A stretch of DNA of 64,000 nucleotides from Maratus speciosus (taxonomy: Eukaryota > Arthropoda > Arachnida > Araneae > Salticidae). The translations under genes and the position numbers were made by a program. The notes under the pieces are model-generated. The model saw only the letters and a list, made by a program, of their open reading frames with translations. It ran no database searches and was not told the DNA's origin. The DNA lies in contig OZ010799.1 of the NCBI GenBank assembly GCA_963932465.1, forward strand, positions 164,792,761 to 164,856,760, written 5' to 3'. Below are positions 49,007-62,434 of this stretch, in pieces. Positions within the stretch are counted from its first letter, which is position 1, and each line of letters starts with the position of its first letter.

Positions 49007-49716
49007 CCCCTTCGGAGGTGTCCTTACACCTGATCAGATCTATTCATGCGAGCACACCGTCAGAAGGCGCGTGCATAGTTTTCATCACCATATACAAGTT
49101 AAGGCATTATTTGCACTTATCATTGCGTGCCTTTTTTTTTTGGTATTTGATAAGTATACAGTTTAGAAAAAGCGGTGCAAACCGAATAAAATTTCTGCAC
49201 ATGTGCTGATTGTCTATTCTCTCAACAGAGGGATTTTTTGCTTTCGTCACTTTCGTTAATTAATGACAGTCTTGCCATCAGTTTCACAACAAACTTCTCA
49301 TGCAAGTAGGGGATGGTATACCTTGCGGGAAATTTGCTGCGAATTTCTAAATTCAAATTTGTCACGGTAAGATAATGTCAGAAGAAATCAAACTTGCTGC
49401 TAATGTTCCTGTTATCTAGGTTACTATCACTAATAAAAATAACTATGTCGGAAAAAGAGAAGGGAATGGAGAGTTACTTCAATATAAATTAACGTATTAT
49501 TCGTAGATTGATATTGTCGCTGTTTGTTTCAACAATTCATTATCGTCCAATAGGCTCAGTCAGGGTAATAGGAAACTGTGGATAATTGGGAACAGATGAC
49601 ACAGAACAGTCCAGCAGCCAGTAAACTTGAACAAGGTAGAAAAAAGGAGTGTCGCATGTTCACGCCCTTTCTAGCGGTATCTGATTCGCCTTGACGACTA
49701 CTGATGAAAAGGTTAT

Positions 49717-49952
49717 TTAATACGTTCACGTCGGCGCGGTGGGTCACACTCGACTGTCTCAGAGTTGTCACGTCTCCGGCTTTTTGCACACCACTATTAT
49801 TTTAGAGAAATTTTGTTCCTTTAAATCGCCCAATTGTTCTAATTAAATAAAACAACATTTTCTGTATTAAAATACTGGTATACAAAAATCCGGAGACTTT
49901 TTAGCTCTCAGACTGTCGAGTGCGACCCACCGCGCCGGCGTGAACGTGTTAA
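49717..49952. mobile_element. Element E, unit 3 copy
   Basis: Matches 7482-7717. Confidence 0.87.
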
Positions 49953-50269
49953 AGAAGTCTGACAAATAAAGTTTTGAGTTCTGTCATTTTATTTTATTGG
50001 CACACAAAAGGAACGCAAGTAGCAATCGTGTTATTTAATTTTTATTTGTAAACCATCATTAAGTATTACACTGTGAAAAACTTTTTCCTGGTATGAACCA
50101 ACTTTTAAAACTGCAGTAGCTACAACCATAAGATTGTAAAATCTAGTTCCAATCTTTTGCGATCCTAGTGAACTGTCTTATGATTGAAACTACTTCTGCA
50201 CAAAAAGGTTGGTTCAAACCAGCACAGAATTAAGCCTTTGCGGCCGAGTGTGGGCAAATAACTGCCCAA

Positions 50270-50273
<4 letters not shown>

Positions 50274-50309
<36 letters not shown>
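50274..50309. repeat. Interrupted (TA)n microsatellite (unit 3)
   Basis: Same locus, about 36 bases with one G interruption near its right end (50303). Confidence 0.97.
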
Positions 50310-50758
50310 ACTCTGCTTAATATTCTACTCGCACCACTATATTTTAAAAGCACATTCTTTAGTAAATTTCCCTTGTACATGGTTTCAGAATTCGAGTTCA
50401 CTTATATAAAAATACTTGATTTATATAAAAATACTTGATGAGATTAAATAACTTGACGACGTTTGATGAAAAGATTATTAAAGAAGTCCGACAAATGAAA
50501 TTTTGAGTTCTGTTATTTTATTTCATTGGCACACAGAATGAATGTAAGTGGCAATTGTGTTATTTAATTTTTATTTGTAAACCATCAATAAGTAGTACAC
50601 TGTGAAAAACTTTGTCCTGGTATGAACCAACTTTTAAAACTGCAGTAGCTGCAACAATAAGATTGTAAAATCTAGTTCCACTCTTTTGAGATCCTGGTGA
50701 ACCATCGTATGATCGAAACTACCTCTGCACAAAAAAGTTGGTTCAAACCAGTATAGAA

Positions 50759-51235
50759 TTAAGCCTTTGCGGCGGAGTATCGGCAAATAGCTGACCAAGC
50801 TTTATCCCATTTAATCGTCGCGCCTGTTAAGTGTCGAATACTTTTTTAAAATTCAGATTGTTTGATTGCCACCACTTTTTTCATGTTGAAATATTCGCTT
50901 CATTTAATGGCAGATAAAATGTCGAGAGAATAAAGCCAAATGCATTATTTAAAAAAACTGGTGCGAATAAAACAATCTGAATAAAAGAAAAGAAGCCTAC
51001 ACCAGCCGTGACAGTCACGGGCACGACGATTAAGGGGTTAAGTATATATCATTCTACTTAATATTCTATTCGCATCACTATGTTTTAATAGCACATTTTT
51101 TAGTAAATTTCCCTTGTACATGGTTTCAAAATTCGAGTAAAAATGCTACTTTAAAAAAAAAAGTGGTGCTAACTGAATAAATTAGTCTAAGAGATGCCTG
51201 TGCCTGGGAGGAGTACTTCGTCCGCAAAGGCCTAA
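50759..51235. mobile_element. Element K with nested F, unit 3 copy
   Basis: Matches 8558-9038; the shortest A run of the three. Confidence 0.7.
50811..51033. mobile_element. Element F, unit 3 copy
   Basis: Matches 8610-8832. Confidence 0.8.
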
Positions 51236-52668
51236 TAAAGGTTCGTACGGTTCCTTGAAGTTTCAGACTAAGAAATTTTTTGGTACCAGTATTTTCTTAT
51301 GGAAAATTTCTCCTTAACCGCCTAATTCTCGCTCCCGTCAATATCACGGGCTGGGGTGTCGTTCGTTATTTCTCGTGCCCGTCATATTTCTGGGCTGGAG
51401 ATTTAATTGCTAGAAAAATTTCTGAAACCAGAAAAATTTAGCTGGCATTTCGGTGTAAAATCTTTGAATATTACCTGTTGGGTTCGGCTTTTGCTTTGAC
51501 TGTAATGTTGGGCTTTGCATAGCATGTTTCGAAATATATAACACTAAGAAAGTAATAATCATCAAAATTTAATGTATATATATATCATTTCATATATTAC
51601 TTGTAAAAATGTGTGTGATGATGATAAATAAAGATCTATTCGGTACCAGTATGCTTATGGAAAATTTCTCCTTAACCCCTTAATTCTCGCTCCTCTCATT
51701 ATCACGGGCTGAGGTGTCGTTCGTTATTTCTCCTGCCCGTCATATTTCTGGGCTGGAAATTTAATTGATGGAAAAAATTTCTGTAACCAGAAAAATTTAA
51801 CTAGCATTTTGGTGTAAAATCTTTGAATATTACCGGTTAAGTTCGGCTTTTGCTTTAACTGTAATGTTGGGCTTTGCATTGCATGTTTCGATATATATAA
51901 CACTAAAAAAATAATAATCAAAATTTAATTTATGTATATTAATTCAAATATTATTTGTAAAAATTGAGTGTGATGATGATAAATGAATATCTAAGATGAG
52001 AAAAATAAAGGTCTTATTCGCATTAATTTCTACGGTGCAAAACAAACATTAAGACACAGAATTCTCGCATGATGGCTTTTCTACAAATTGAATTTGTTCG
52101 ATACTATCTTTGTTTTGTCTTAAAAAAAACTAATTGCATATTTTATTTAGAAACCTTATAATTATTTAATTTCTGTAATAAAAGAAATAGGTACTTTTTT
52201 GATGGTTTTTCCAAATATTAAGCGACCGTGAAGGGGTCAAATAAAGGCGAAATTTCGTCTATTTAAAGTAGATTTATTCTTCTATAAACAAATATTGATA
52301 TTGTGCCTTGAAAATAACGGTACCCGTACGAACCCTGTAATACTTATGCATCATGACTCTGCACAATGTGTGATGTTTTATTTTTCTTTAACAAGAAAAA
52401 CTTCTCCCGCGAGATTAAGAAACATTTATCTTTTTTTTACAGTGAATACATATGTAGCCCAGCTGTCAATGATGATAAATATTCAGTCTATAGTTCAACC
52501 ATCTTGTGATTTGATACTACGGTACAAGATATTACAACTGTTAGAATTTCGTTGCTCTTGTCTACAACCGTATCCAACATTATCTGAAAGGTATAATACA
52601 AAATTTTTATGTATTTTATCACAACCCATACCTGTTAAGATCGCTTTTCAGCACTTGAATTCCAACAA

Positions 52669-52880
52669 TTAACACTTTCGACTCACTCTCTCTTTCTCCT
52701 ACACAGATTTTATTCGGCAGGCACCACTTTTTAAAAGAGTATTCTTTCAAGCACACAATTTCGAAAATGCTCTGATTAAATAAGGCAAACTATATTTTCC
52801 TTTATTACTTGTGGCAAACAGAAATTTTGCAATGAAAGATTATGACACCGCAGCGGCTACAACGGAGTACAAAGGGTTAA
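52669..52880. mobile_element. Element G, unit 3 copy
   Basis: Matches 10473-10684; private changes near 52717 and 52745. Confidence 0.7.
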
Positions 52881-54533
52881 ATACAGAAAACGATTGGATG
52901 TTGAGCCGAACTTAAGAAATAAATTATCATCTTTTTCTCCATACCTGAATAATACATGGTAAAGGATCATAAATCTTATTAGATGATTTTTAACACTTTC
53001 CAACATAGTTAAAAAGTGTTTATTACTTGTTATTGTCTGTCTGCCGTCTTTTTGCTGTCTTTCTGTCCGTCCTCTAACTTGCGTAAATATAGTCAGATCG
53101 CCGTAAAAATGATATATATTATTGGTATTCACTATGGCACGTTCGATATTGAAAATGTAGCGGGTAGCAGCTAGAATTATTTTACAGGGACAATCAAAAG
53201 AATCCCGTTACATTATGCCCCTGCAATAAAAATCATTTGGAGTGATTTTTAATAATGTCTCTAAGTATCATATTCATTGAAATTTATATATATCTATGGA
53301 ATACATTGCAAGTTTCCCAACATACAATACGATATGGATATGATTTCTCTTTCATTTACAGGGGCACTTAAAAAAAATTACATTACATTATAAAATTTCT
53401 TGCGATGTATTTTAATCATGTTAAACTATTCCAAAGCTATTTATTATTCTATTATAATTCTATAGAAATTGGTATATATCTCTGAGGTGCAATGTAAGAT
53501 ATTTACCATAAAATATACAGTGCAAGCATTCATCATTTATATACAGTGACACACAAAATAATTCGGGTGCATTACTCTCTATGAACAATAATTGCTGGAA
53601 GTGAATATTCTTTAGTGGTATGCGTTTTTAAATTAAACATTTTTAAAAATATTTCTTACTGTGCATAAATTCTACACATCACATACAGGGCTGCACGAAA
53701 CATCTGAAGTACATTTGCGTTTATTGATGGAAATGGTTGAAGGAGAATTTTCAACTGCTCTATGTGTTTACTATTTGAACAAATTTTAGCATACTATGTG
53801 TTATATGATTAATCTATAGTTCATATACAAAACTGCGCAAAAAATCCAGATTTTTTTTTTCCTTTTGATGGAAACTGATGAAATTGTATTTTCAAATGTG
53901 TTATGCGTGTTTCAAATTGTTTATTTAGCCATCTTTTTTCACCTTATTAAACTGTGAAGTTTTATTTCAGAATTTTAAATGTGTTAGAAAGTGTTTCATA
54001 AGATAGGCTTAAAGCATAATTTTATGTTCTCGTTATACTTTTACAAGAACAACTCTGTGCCGTTCTGAAACATGACCTGTAGTACGTTCGGCCCAACATA
54101 TTTCTATGCCATAACGCCATAGGACTATCATCGGACGCCGAAATTTTCATCACTCTCATTAGACACATAGGACTGCTGCAGTCTATGACTTTTATACGAC
54201 CGGTTGCATAAACAGCAGCCGATTTTTATGAGTATATCACACACCTTATACCTCTATCTTAGATATTTGCTTTATTGTCAGATTTATATGTTATTGCTGT
54301 CATTTTACGGTGTGAGTTTCATAATAAATAGATATATTTTGCTATATACATTTAAATATAATGTCTGGAACATATATTTCAACTTCTACAAACCTGAAGA
54401 ATATTATTAAAATAAAAAACTTCATACTTAATATCAATTGATTTATATATTTTTCTACGAGTAAACGCTGCCCCGTTCTTAAGTATCAAATAGACCTGAA
54501 ACACATTCGACGAATTATTACATTACTACGTTA

Positions 54534-56311
54534 AGGTTAGTTGGGGTAACAGGACCCACGAGTTAACTGGGTCATAGGCTATTTTATAAAAAACCGTTGA
54601 TCTATTTTAAGTTTTAGATTTTCTGAACAATGCCTCTTAACCTCTACTTTCTAAAACAACGTGTGTCAACTCATTCATAACTCTCTCTTTGCTGTGATAG
54701 GTTGTCGAAAATTTACGTTTCTTTTTTTAAAAACAACGTCAATTTGGTTGAACTTCCTCGGCTTTTTATTAAAATACTGTAAGTACTATTATTAAACAAT
54801 CTTTTTTTTTAAAGATTAGGCATATAACTATGTTAATATTATTAGGAATCTATACATATTTACTTCTTGTTTTAAATGTAAGCCTGGTGTCCCAATTACC
54901 CCATAAATATTTCAGGAATGGGGTAAATGGGACATGTATCCGAGGTAACTAGACCATGCTGGATCTAGTTACCCCAATAGTTATAATAATGTTTTTGAGT
55001 TTCTCTTACAACGGGAAGTAAATTTCTCCATTGTTTTTTTGATCGCAATAAACAAAATTATAGAAGACCTTATTAAAATTACGTAATAAAATTTTTAAAA
55101 AAGCATATTGGGTGATATTAAAAAAAATTTCTTGACCCCTTGAGAGGCGGTGATGCCGTTATGGCATCACGTAATTTTAATTCCTAATTGCCACATTGGC
55201 ACCGGAATTTTATAATGAAAATTTCACCTTTATTAAGTACGCGAAAACATACTTTTACTTGTTTTCAAATAGATTCTCTTGTAAATGCTGGTGTCATTAA
55301 ATTATTTCAACACTTTACGAATGCAAATACCTTGCCCCAGTGTTGCCAGATGGGCTACTTTAAAAAAAATCTGATTCTTGATTGGCACCACTTTTTTGAA
55401 ATGGTATAATGCGCCTTATTTAATGACATATTAATTAAGGCTAAAACAAAGGGAATCTTACCGTTTCAGAAAAGTGGTGCCAATCAAGAAATCTGAATTT
55501 TAAAAAAAGTAGCCCACTGGCAACACTGCCTTGCCCCTGAAAGCGAGATAGCTAATCCTTGAAATTGTACGATACAGGGGTCGATTCTATAGGAAAACTT
55601 TTATTGCCCCTACCACTAGTTTGAAAATAATATCTTCATCGCACCTTTCTTTAAATAGTGAAGGTAACTCATTAAGGGTTCTGGTAGGAACAATAAAATT
55701 TTCCCCATGTAATGCGATCCCTGCATACAGATAAAGTACTTAAGTACTTACATAGCCGTTTTTTCATAGATTTAATTTGCTATTTTTTTTCCTTAAAATA
55801 CCCATGTGACTTTTATACATATTACCTATACTAAAGTACATAAGTACTTACTTAATTTTTATGTTTTTGGTATAAATAAATCTAATATTTTCCCTTTTAG
55901 TGCTTTTATTAGACACATTGACAGCAAAAGTTTCCCTTACAATTGACATATAATTTACATGATCTGCCTGGTTTAAAATTTTTTAAGTTCTTTATATTTT
56001 TCACACAGGACCTGATATCCCACATGAAAAAAAAATAAATGCGTGTGGAACATAGACCCTCCTGGTCAACTTACCCCATTTTTATGGGGCAACTGAACCC
56101 ATGAGGAAAGAAAGATTAAATATGCATATTTTTATATTTTTAGATATTAAAATGTAATTTTGAGCATTTCTGCCTGATAGAGGTAGCCTAACTGAACACA
56201 TTTACAGAAGTTCAGACTTTAATTCAAATGAACATTAACTTTTTGAAGATGAATTGTCAGAAGCTCCAGAGTCACATTGTAAAATTATGGCCGAGTTGCC
56301 CCAACTAACCT
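54534..56311. mobile_element. Element J, unit 3 copy
   Basis: Matches 12338-14106 plus about 9 extra bases, including the 8 base insertion near 56137. Confidence 0.6.
55338..55528. mobile_element. Element H, unit 3 copy
   Basis: Matches 13142-13332 with intact 8 bp duplications. Confidence 0.92.
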
Positions 56312-58523
56312 TATATCACATTGCATACAACGAGTCAGATGTTCTTTAGAACGATTCGGCTTTGTGAACAGCTGCCGATTTCCGCGATTACAAACTTGCC
56401 TTGGTAACGCACACCGTTTAATTACGCTTTATTTTAATATATATATAATTTACTACTATGATTTTGTGGTGCGAGTTCATAATATTTGGATAAAATTTGT
56501 AGAATATATTTAAATATTATGTTAGAATATGTATTCCAACAAAATAGATAAATTGAAAAATAGTAGTATGGGACATATATCAACAGAATACTTAATAATG
56601 ATTTTCGAAGAATTTTTTTTTATATTTTGCAGATATTTACTGTAAGTAGATAATGAAATAAATGGATCAAATGGATCAAATCAATCAAAAAGGGTCAATC
56701 ATATCAAATAAATTGGTCAAATAATTAACTTACTTAATTTTTGTAACAATTTGTATTTCAATAAAATGTTTAATTCTTAATTTAATATTTTAATATCTTA
56801 AAAAAACGGTTATTAATATTAAAATCCTAACTTTAATAAATAATGCGTTTTATATTACGCCAGCAATGATATGAAAGTCATCAACAATTTAAAAAAATAA
56901 CAAACATATAGGCAGAAGTGCATACTTAATGTTTATATTCTTTTATTATATAACTTAACCAACAATTTGAACAATGTATTTTGTCTTCTAAATTTTTTAA
57001 ATAAATTGTACGTATAGATATATTTTACCAATAGATTTTATTGGAAATAAATTGGGGGAAAGTGTAAAACGGTTAGTTGGCGGGGCCTTTAAGAACGAGT
57101 ATGAGAGATAGTAAGGCCGCGTAAAAAAAAAAAAGTTTTTTAAATGCTTTTCTAAATCTGTACATTCACTAAGGAGGCCGAATTCGAACGTTCTAGATTA
57201 AAGAATATAGATGAAAACAATATTTTTTAAATTGAAAATACTGATTCTTTACATTTAATATATTTTTGTAGATTGACCACTAAGAACACCAAAAAACAGC
57301 TTTCTTTAAAATAACAATTAGGTATCCAATTAAAGTTTTCAAATATATGGAGTAATACTTACGCATTAGTCACTTTCCAGAATTTAATAGCCTAAGAAAT
57401 CTAGAAGGATATCGCTACTTCCGCAGTATTTTTCATTCTGATAATTTTAGTTGCTTTAACGCGCTTTTGCATATCTGGTTGTTATATTTAAAGTATCATA
57501 TGCATTTATTATTAAAGTTTTAATTTTGTTATGGAATATAAATTGGAAGCAAATGCTTAACTATTTTTAATGCTAAAAGTGCAATCGGGTTCTTCTCTTC
57601 GAAATCAGGCTGCTCGTGCTAACGATAAAAAAAAAAAAAAGTCATTCTTGAAAATATTTTTGATTGAGATACCGTTTAAAAGTAAATCGTATTTAAAAGA
57701 ACATTTTTTCTGTTCGACATTAAAAAAAATTAAAATGTGCGATGTTTAAAAAAAAAAGAAAAAAAAAAATGCAGCAAAAGTGAAATTTATTGGTCAGGTG
57801 TGGACATAGTCGATATGACGCGAGTGTCACTCACTGACATGTTTAAGCTTCATAATGGAGATTAGTGGTATTTTATTACTGGAAAAAGCAAAGCATAAAG
57901 CATTACGGTATATCTTCTCAACAAGATTGTTCTTTTCAACATTAAAATACACCTTGTTGCGGTGGTGTAAGCTTGCGTGACAGAATAAACCTTAAGGTTA
58001 CACCAGCGGAAAAATCGTCTACTCCTGGTAAGGCGGTAGGGTCATCGAAATGGAACAGATTTAGACCAATGTCAGACGGGCGTCTTTTTCGCTGCATTTT
58101 TGCTTAAGTATTATCCATTCACAGCGACAGCGATGACCACCTCGGGAACTCAGCTTTCGCTTTAGAGTGTTAGTGCAATCCCGAGGGGTAGACCACATCC
58201 ACTCCTCCCAACTCTCAACCAGAGTCTGAGAGGGAGCGTCGGGTCCCTGATCAAGCTGCTGAGATTTATTTCGGTTACTGTGAGATTTACAATTACAATC
58301 ACAATTGGTTACCCAATTTTTCTGGGCGAACCGAAGATTTCACATCGAGATATATGACTGTATGTAGTGATTACATAAGGATCATTTCACCTAATGTGAT
58401 TGCATAATTGTTTACAATTTTCTTGGATGTATATACGTCACAGTCCATTTATCACACAATATTTAACATGACAATTAGAAACACATTACAACACAATATC
58501 AAACACCTACTATTTACATGACT

Positions 58524-58693
58524 CAGTGGTGGAAAATTGGCGCAGAGGCGGAGCTTATTGACACCACTAAATTTTAGTAGTATTTTTTGGCTTATCTAAT
58601 GGCAGAATTTCTGAGTTTTTATTAAGGTGAAGAATACTATAATAATTTAGTGGTGTCAATAGGCTCCTCCCCTGCGCCAATTTTCCACCACTG
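58524..58693. mobile_element. Element I, unit 3 copy
   Basis: Matches 16316-16485 with intact 8 bp duplications. Confidence 0.93.
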
Positions 58694-58967
58694 ACATGAC
58701 TGTATGTAGTGATTACATGAGGATCATTTTAATGTGATTGCATAATTATTTACATTTTTCATGGATTTATATACGTCACAGTACATTAAACACACAATAT
58801 TGAACATCACAATTAGAAACACATTACAACACACCTACTATTTATAATTTGCACATACTAGAGTTTGGAGAGATGCACAAGATAAAAATTCAATAGTGAT
58901 AGAAGTTTCTGGCACCCGCTAATAACCTGTTTCTCCTTCCATGCTACATCCTAGTGATGGAGTCGGA

Positions 58968-59735
58968 CTAGAATGGCTCTGGATTTGAAAAGATGTACTC
59001 GTTTGTTTCTATAAACCTCATGCATTTTATGATCTTGTTGAGTAGTTTTGGTTTCTCTTTTACATCCCGCCACCAACTTGCTAAATTCATACGTGTGTGT
59101 TTTTTGAGATGATAATGCGATGTTAATGTACAGTATAATACATAGTGTAACGACGTTGACGGCAAGCCACAAATGCATAGTGAGGAGTCTCTTTTGTTAA
59201 TTTTGTATAAGTGTTCCTGAAAGGGGCCGTGATTTGTTGAAAATATGTGTAAGTATCTGTTGTTTACGAAATACTTGTGGTCAACCAATGGCAAGAATTC
59301 CTTCGTATATCGGCCTGTGTCTGAATCCGTCCAGCGTTTTTGCCAATTTTTTAACAGATTCTGCTTTGTCTGTGATTTTAGTGAAGAAGCTGGATATGGC
59401 AAAAATGTATGTATTAGTGTTTCATCCGTTACTGCCGATTTTGCCAGTTGGTCAGCTGCCTCATTGCCCTCAACACCTGAATGTCCTTTTGTCCAATTGA
59501 AGTATATGTCTTTTACTGTTGTTTGTAATTGTTGAAGAATTTTTAGTATTAAATAGTTTGTATTGTCAAAATTGTTTAATGCTTTTAAACTTGATAGGCT
59601 ATCCCTTATGATTAAGTATTGAGAATGTTTGTCCGACTCTATCCACTCTAATGCTGAAGAGATCGCGAAGTGTTCTGACTGGAAGACGGAATTATCCAGG
59701 GACAGTTTCGCTCTCCAAGTATAGATTTGCTTGTT
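58968..59735 (-). pseudogene. Retrotransposon ORF2 RNase H remainder and C-terminal zinc finger (unit 3)
   Basis: Same content as 37869-38636, identical to it in the finger region. The ORF2 stop is at 58968-58970. Confidence 0.87.
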
Positions 59736-60652
59736 TTATTCGTACACACAAAAGGCCGAGGCTGTGCCTTCGGACATTTTGGAACCGTCCGTGTATATTT
59801 TAATTTTGCCTACATAGTCGTTTATTTCACAAATTTGTATTTCACTTGTTAGTGGTGATGTTTTGTATTTTGAGCATTTTGGATAGTATAGTGGAGCAAA
59901 AGCCTTTTCAGTTGACTTGCCGACACGAATCGTCCCCGAATACTCCGCCTCCGCCTCCAACTGCAAATCCAGTCGGGGGAGACCTGTGAGGACCTGCAGG
60001 GCATTTGTTGACGTATTGCGATATGCTCTCGTTATCAGCAACAAAGCTTTCCTTTGTGCCGAGAGCAAATGTCGACGACCGTGATATTGCGCCATACGCG
60101 GAAACCAGACAGCACACGCGTAGGCCAGTTTCCTTCGTAAGATCGCCGAGTACCAAATCTTAAAAAATTCCGGAGGGAGACGACCTGAGATTGATGAAAA
60201 TTTATAAAGATTTTGAGTTATTTTTCCGATTTCTACTCTCTTTTGTGCCACATGTGGGAGAAATGATAATTGTTTATCTAATATTACCCCCAGGTATTTT
60301 AGTGTTGTTTCTGATTTTATTGATTTATCTTGAAGTTTAAATGTGGGGACCCGCTTAAGGTGTTTGGGTTTGCCAAAAGTTAATGATGAGGATTTTTCAT
60401 GTGAAATTTCTATTTTGTTGGTTTCTGCCCAATTCTGAATAAATTTTAAAGCTTTCTGACCTTTTTGTTCAAGTTGCTCTCTCGACTGTGCCCAGATCAG
60501 TAATATCACGTCATCCGCGTATGCCACCAGTTCACAGTCCTGTACATCAAAGGTCCCAACAGAGTCTCCAACAGAACCAACCAAAGAAAAGGACCCAGAC
60601 ACGATCCTTGCGGGCAACCCTTACTAAAGAAGTACAAGAAAAATGGTGCCAT
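59736..60652 (-). pseudogene. Retrotransposon ORF2 YADD part and RNase H start (unit 3)
   Basis: Corresponds to 17528-18444 and shares its frameshift and terminal TAA (59736-59738). Private change: Thr for Ser in LLITRAYRN. Confidence 0.87.
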
Positions 60653-61765
60653 TCAGTCCACCTGAGCTCGCCTACCCGAAAGGAAGAAAACGACAAGATT
60701 AATGAGTTGTTTAGAAATACCTAGTCTTTGCAATGCTAGGATCACCTGGTCCCAAGGGAGGTTGTCAAATACTCCCCTGAAATCCAGTGACACCAGTGAT
60801 GTGTATTGTTTATTTTGTTTGTGTTGTTCTACTAATGAAATCACTTGCTCCAAAGCCGTTTCCGTAGATTTATTTTGCGTGTAGCCGTGTTGCTTACCCG
60901 ATAAGAAATTCGTTTTGTCTAATGCGTGATGTATTCGTCTTAGAATTAATTTCTCTAAGATTTTTCCGAATATTGGTAATAAAGTGGTGGGGCGATATGA
61001 AGAGCTCTCATTCAATGGTTTTCCCTCCTTTCTAAAATACACGAGCTCTCCCAATTTCCAGTCATCAGGAAAATAGTTTAACTTTAAAAGACTGTTGTAC
61101 ATATCCAACAGAATATTAGGAATTTTTGAAAAGATGCACCTGACCATCCTGTGATCAATTTGATCAGGTCCTAGCGCCTTGTTAATATTGAATGAGAAAA
61201 TAACATTTCGCAACTCTCTTTTCGTGAATTTTGCCTGGTCCGGCGAGTTTAGTCGCTGTGGTAGTTGCTTTGGAGTTTCATCGCCAAAAATGTCCCTCGT
61301 TAGTTTTAAAAGGGTTGATGACCTGGAAGTGGGTGACAAAGAATCAAATTGGTAACTGATATGTGAGTCCTGGAATCGCTGGAAGGCTAACTTTTTAGTT
61401 AAACCAAAAGGATCCGTCTCTCTGCGACACAGGTTTGTCCAAGCATTTTCCTTCTCCGATAAAATCTGTTTTTGATAAATTGCCCTTTCCCTTTTGTAAT
61501 GCTGGTTTATATTTGACTCGTAGTTTGAATTTTTTGCTCTTTTTAAAAGATCTGCTACTTTATTTCTTTGGTCCTTCAATTGTGGAGACCACCAGGAAAT
61601 TTTAAATTTCTTGAAAGGGGCTTTCTTTTTAAAGGATTTATTGGCTTGTAATAATATTTCTTGTTTAAAAGTTTCGTATTCTTCGTTAAACTGGTCTATA
61701 GTTTCTATGTCATTAAAGTTAATCTGTGAGCATTTTCGAGTTAGTTGTTCGGAAAATTGTGTCAA
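60653..61765 (-). pseudogene. Retrotransposon ORF2 reverse transcriptase, N-terminal and palm part (unit 3)
   Basis: Open frame of 370 codons that copies element RNA into DNA in the family. In order: a basic linker; a conserved thumb-side block normally NKAPGPDQI, here NKALGPDQI; the SSYRP block, here SSYRPTTLLP where the other copies have Ile; KQHGYTQNKSTETAL; and the first catalytic motif SLVSLDFRGVFDNLPW with its Asp kept. It ends at a TGA (60653-60655). Eleven codons after that stop, the same frame encodes GCPQGSCLGP, so the stop is an in-frame nonsense mutation inside the palm. Both replacements in conserved blocks are private to this copy, as expected without selection. Confidence 0.88.
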
Positions 61766-62434
61766 AGGGATTCCCTTTGTTTGAATCTTCTTCTTGGTAG
61801 TTTGGGTATTGTGAAATTTAGCTCTGTTTCTATTGGGTAGTGGTCTCCAAAAAGGGAAGGAATTACTTCCCAGTTTTTTATGTGTGAAAACATAGCCTGC
61901 GTGCAGATGAACAGATCCGGCCTCCCCAGGTTCTTCCCCGACTCATACGTTGGTGGGCTGGATGAAGAGTTTAGAATAACTCGTTGATACGCTATGACTC
62001 TATCGATAAGGACTTTTCCCCTGGTGTCTTCACTCCTATAGCCCCAAAGCTGACTGTGAGCGTTAAAATCACCGAGAACCAACTGCAATGGGCTCTGATT
62101 TTTAGAACCCAGACAGTTCTCAATATCCTCATCAAAGTCAGTACTCGGGGGCTATACAGGCTGCCAATGCTTAAGGTTAAAGGCTTAAGGTCTAAATTTA
62201 TAAAAACTGAGTTATAGTGTTTAGAAGAGAGATTATGTTTTAAGTTTTGGTCTAAGATTAAAATATGGGCTTTTTTAGAGCTTGAACTATAGCATGGTGT
62301 TGTTCGAGGAAGTGATAGAGGTCTATTTTCATAAAGGTATGCATCTTGAAGACAAGCCAGGGAATAGTCCGAGTCTGAGAGGAACTTCATAAAAGCAGCG
62401 GTTTGTGATCTGTTGTTCTGTAAATTTTGTTGAA
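61762..62434 (-). pseudogene. Retrotransposon ORF2 endonuclease domain (unit 3 edge, most complete copy)
   Basis: Apurinic-type endonuclease that nicks target DNA to prime reverse transcription. The N-terminal part, about 62434 to 62150, shows KLIQQNLQ and CLQDAYLYENR, matching the family's N-terminal Asn/Gln and acidic motifs. A one-base frameshift near 62145-62155 breaks the frame. Downstream, 61762-62088 carries LVLGDFNAHSQLWG and GDHYPI, the Asp/Asn/His catalytic core and the SDH-like motif. No ATG precedes the conserved KLIQQNLQ: the first ATG is at 62390, and an in-frame stop lies shortly upstream. A second frameshift separates this domain from the reverse transcriptase at about 61762. 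Confidence 0.8.

Larger units (their letters stand above)
41011..62109. repeat. Tandem macro-repeat, unit 3 (complete, 21,099 bp, right edge of array)
   Basis: Third copy, co-linear with units 1 and 2. Its right end is continuous with further retrotransposon sequence instead of restarting the unit, so 62109 marks the edge of the array. Private changes include a much shorter (TA)n tract, an extra 8 bases near 56137 and two amino-acid changes in conserved reverse-transcriptase blocks. Confidence 0.95.
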
